Below are positions 63,089-64,000 of a stretch of DNA of 64,000 nt, one piece after another. Source of the stretch: Herbaspirillum aquaticum. Lineage in GTDB: Bacteria > Pseudomonadota > Gammaproteobacteria > Burkholderiales > Burkholderiaceae_D. The first letter of the stretch is position 1. The number at the start of each line of letters is the position of its first letter. The DNA is taken from positions 124,001 through 188,000 of the forward strand of contig NZ_NJGV01000006.1 in NCBI RefSeq assembly GCF_002213425.1. The letters run 5' to 3'. The translations under genes were made by a program, and so were the position numbers. The notes beneath the pieces were generated by a model that saw only the letters and a program-made list of their open reading frames with translations, did no database searches and was not told where the DNA came from.

Positions 63089-63337
63089 ATCGTCTGTATG
63101 GACCGATTGACCGCCGCCCGTTGCGCGATAATTCAACGGGTCAGCAAAGAACTTGTGCAGCTCGCGGTTAGGATACGCCGTGCATCGTTCGGAGAACTTC
63201 ACCGGCTGGGGCGCTTTGCCGGCAATGACCAGTTGCCGGAATTTTTCGCGTGAGAAAGGGGAGAAGGGTTCGATCTGCTTCCAGCGACTCATACCGTCAG
63301 CTGGAAGGGTCTTGCTTGGGGATGCTGCGTTTTCCAT
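63080..63337 (-). CDS. AlpA family phage regulator
   Basis: An 85-aa protein of the AlpA/winged-HTH type: SRWKQIEPFSPFSREKFRQL, then VIAGKAPQPVKFSERCTAYP and NRELHKFFADP. Such proteins turn on excision or early genes of satellites and prophages. AAGGA lies 10 bp before the ATG. It has operator-like repeats both upstream and downstream. Confidence 0.75.
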   Translation of the reverse strand: MENAASPSKTLPADGMSRWKQIEPFSPFSREKFRQLVIAGKAPQPVKFSERCTAYPNRELHKFFADPLNYRATGGGQSVHTDDQK

Positions 63338-63422
63338 GTTCACCAATCCTTGCACGTTGTCGCCACAATTTGGCGGGGTGGTGCAAGATTCGCAAATAGG
63401 AGAGTGAGAGTCTGTATCGTCT

Positions 63423-63485
63423 AGCCGCTAGACGTATCATCTTGGCGACTAGACGTGTCGGCGTAGCGGCTAGACCGACTTCCGA
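63423..63485. repeat. Three 21-bp iterons around CTAG
   Basis: CTAGAC occurs at 63428, 63449 and 63470, exactly 21 bp apart, within units of approximate form GCSRCTAGACGTRTC. A further CTAG at 63421 makes a small dyad with the first unit (GTCTAGC, then GCTAGAC). The third unit holds the TAG stop codon of the upstream gene. Two helical turns of spacing suggests a cooperative protein array: repressor operators, or a replication-initiator site. Confidence 0.8.
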
Positions 63486-63982
63486 AACCACTCTGCAATA
63501 GTTCTTTGGGCGTTTGATTCCATCAATACAGCTCCGATAGCTTTGCCGTGCTCGATGATTTCTGGCATTAGTTGCTGGGCTGCGTGGTTCGCCGACCTCC
63601 ATTCTTTTGCTTTGTATTTTCTGATGGCCCATGCTTTTAAATCTCGCATTCCTGCATGCCTAACATTTGCTCCTGATGCTCCATTTTGCGAAGAATATTG
63701 CTTGACGATGCAAGTTGGACACATTGGGTTTTGGTCCAGGTCACGCACGCTCGCGGCCATTCCAACGTATAAAAACGATCTGCAAAGCTTGGCAACAGTC
63801 GACGAATCGTCCAATTCACCCGTGACAATCTCTGTAAGGTTGATCATCGCCTGAGCAACGAGCCATTCGCAATGTCGTCTTAATCCATCGCCTTGCTGGG
63901 GTTGGTAATCTGATAAGCTATTTTCTGCCATAAGCTGGGCAATCAGATCTGAGTCATTAGTGTTTATACCGAGCCTCTCCAT
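63470..63982 (-). CDS. Unknown AT-rich protein of the element
   Basis: A 170-aa protein with no recognised family. It has a CPTC pair (MCPTCIVKQYSS) at about residue 88, then a helical basic region (RDLKAWAIRKYKAKEWRSANHA in parts). The composition is more AT-rich than the chromosome. Its stop codon lies inside the third iteron, so its 3' end may be under selection for that site. Confidence 0.6.
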   Translation of the reverse strand: MERLGINTNDSDLIAQLMAENSLSDYQPQQGDGLRRHCEWLVAQAMINLTEIVTGELDDSSTVAKLCRSFLYVGMAASVRDLDQNPMCPTCIVKQYSSQNGASGANVRHAGMRDLKAWAIRKYKAKEWRSANHAAQQLMPEIIEHGKAIGAVLMESNAQRTIAEWFRKSV

Positions 63983-64000
63983 CCCGGCAAAAATTATTCC

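Larger units (their letters stand above)
59409..64000. mobile_element. Integrated element in a CAU tRNA: prophage, satellite or integrative element (one end only)
   Basis: The region holds a tyrosine integrase, an excisionase-like HTH protein, a series of short unknown genes mostly overlapping by 4 bp, an AlpA-like regulator and repeated operator-like sites, all genes on the minus strand. The right-hand part is more AT-rich than the chromosome. No capsid, tail, primase or conjugation gene appears before the window ends, so the type is open. The order int - small genes - AlpA resembles P4-like satellites. Confidence 0.85.

Overview
The window is a high-GC, gene-dense chromosomal segment of a betaproteobacterium. 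I infer the family Oxalobacteraceae, most likely Herbaspirillum or a close relative. The basis is the overall character of the proteins: an RpoD with a Lys/Ala-rich N-terminal extension and acidic insert, AddAB instead of RecBCD, a DctPQM carrier with DctSR, and the rpsU-yqeY-dnaG-rpoD order. No rRNA gene is present, so this placement is inference.

Layout. 1-2.6 kb: a truncated SDR gene and an Old Yellow Enzyme reductase, divergent from a LysR regulator across a perfect inverted repeat. 2.7-3.9 kb: an AT-richer patch with an HNH nuclease carrying an EVE/PUA-like N-terminus, next to tRNA-Met. 4.0-16.9 kb: the conserved DNA/tRNA/cell-wall cluster miaA-mutL ... amiC-tsaE / queG, split by a block of a chemoreceptor, a PAS-GAF-GGDEF-EAL protein and a DedA protein. 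16.9-26.2 kb: a secreted Ntn-hydrolase acylase, then an organic-acid uptake locus in which sensor kinase, response regulator and an AEC carrier diverge from dctPQM. 26.2-33.5 kb: a candidate orphan transcript, a VOC protein, ogt-xerD-ybaK-plsY, a solitary HigA-like protein, tsaD, ybiB and an HTH protein. 34.5-39.7 kb: a membrane GGDEF-EAL protein, a MATE exporter and a GT39 glycosyltransferase. 39.9-42.3 kb: rpmE2, rho and trxA. 42.7-49.0 kb: addB-addA. 49.3-53.2 kb: a CPA2 antiporter translationally coupled to a YbdK ligase, then a BaiN-like flavoprotein. 53.4-59.3 kb: the macromolecular-synthesis operon rpsU-yqeY-dnaG-rpoD, with a heat-shock-like promoter before rpoD.

From 59.4 kb to the window end lies an integrated element. 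A tyrosine integrase abuts the 3' end of a CAU tRNA (probably tRNA-Ile2). It is followed by an excisionase-like gene, a chain of tiny genes most of which overlap by 4 bp, an AlpA-like regulator, and two sets of repeated operator-like sites, one with exact 21-bp spacing. No structural phage gene is seen before the window ends, so it may be a satellite or a small integrative element.

The most novel-looking items are the repeat-controlled small-gene operon of this element, the EVE-HNH nuclease, the decamer repeat behind the GGDEF-EAL gene, and the antiporter/ligase pair. Starts were chosen by Shine-Dalgarno matches and family length. All functions come from reading motifs by eye, without database searches.
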